Source: Acetobacteraceae bacterium (GTDB lineage Bacteria > Pseudomonadota > Alphaproteobacteria > Acetobacterales > Acetobacteraceae). From it: a DNA stretch of 43,611 bases. The position numbers and the translations under genes are program-made. Shown here one piece after another: positions 43,516 to 43,611 of the stretch. The stretch's first letter is position 1. Each line of letters opens with the position of its first letter. The stretch covers positions 1 through 43,611 of the forward strand of contig JASHOA010000026.1 of assembly GCA_030041375.1 (NCBI GenBank). Reading direction: 5' to 3'. The notes below the pieces were generated by a model, which saw nothing but the letters and a program-made list of their open reading frames with translations, searched no databases and was not told the DNA's origin.

Positions 43516-43611
43516 ATGGAGATCATCACCGGGGTTGAGCGGCGGCGGCGTTGGAGCCTGCAGGAGAAGCTCCGGATCGTCGCGGAGAGCGAGCGGCCTG
43601 GCGGGGGCGTT
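43516..43611 (+). mobile_element. IS66-family insertion sequence, start of tnpA (cut by window edge)
   Basis: An ATG at 43516 begins MEIITGVERRRRWSLQEKLR followed by IVAESERPGGGV, the standard N-terminus of the small IS66-type TnpA/OrfA protein with its helix-turn-helix. Only 32 residues are inside the window, and tnpB/tnpC would follow to the right. The left terminal repeat of the element is probably within 43460-43515, where GGGCGCTtctaAGAGCGCC forms a small inverted repeat, but the exact border was not fixed. Confidence 0.8.

Overview
The window is GC-rich (well over 60% by eye) and densely coded. It has tightly overlapping operons (ATGA, GTGA and TGATG junctions), very little intergenic DNA, and a gene set that fits an alphaproteobacterium, most likely Acetobacteraceae (Acidiphilium/Acidocella-like). 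The pointers are the Tat-dependent molybdenum hydroxylase pair, the short-form 6-phosphogluconate dehydrogenase grouped with zwf, tal, pgi and glk, and a polyphosphate glucokinase. The genus is inference only. No rRNA, tRNA or CRISPR was seen.

Layout. 1-1950: accessory edge with a HEPN/minimal-nucleotidyltransferase toxin-antitoxin pair, a 103-base two-hairpin repeat and a broken plasmid-type gene. 1953-8520 (minus): a ribose-type ABC importer (binding protein, double ATPase, two permeases) followed by an SMP-30 lactonase-like protein and an isochorismatase-fold protein that lacks the catalytic cysteine. 8881-9804 (plus): a ketopantoate-reductase-like gene. 9780-17624 (minus): one long sugar-phosphate operon, polyphosphate glucokinase - small ORF - gnd - zwf - HAD hydrolase - tal - pgi - glk, diverging from a GH15 glucoamylase-like gene. 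Together these would release glucose from a glucan, phosphorylate it with polyphosphate or ATP, and run it through the oxidative and non-oxidative pentose phosphate pathway. 19712-27630: housekeeping and mixed genes (tyrS, anmK, DedA, a PLP decarboxylase, a NUDIX hydrolase, an MT-A70 methyltransferase, a TauE/SafE exporter, a CBS protein) and a structured intergenic stretch with a strong terminator.

27677-31233 (minus): a cysteine-free Crp/Fnr regulator, then the small and large subunits of an isoquinoline-oxidoreductase-type molybdenum enzyme. 31307-36421 (plus): a 7Fe ferredoxin, a stand-alone succinate dehydrogenase iron-sulfur subunit, a hydratase-like protein, a 12-TM NnrS-like membrane protein, and a coupled set of DUF2249, MIP18/DUF59 and small helical proteins. 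This looks like a redox, NO or Fe-S module. 36591-40588 (minus): an ArsR regulator with a tandem SRPBCC protein, an MBL hydrolase, a serine-glyoxylate-type aminotransferase and a cupin.

40986-42807 (plus) is the most interesting part: a three-gene operon of a 76-residue peptide, a DUF692/MNIO multinuclear iron oxygenase and a partner protein. This is the architecture of a peptide natural-product (RiPP) pathway of the methanobactin, TglHI or bufferin type, but the peptide does not resemble the precursor classes I know. It ends directly in copies of two dispersed palindromic repeat families. The right edge enters an IS66-type insertion sequence.
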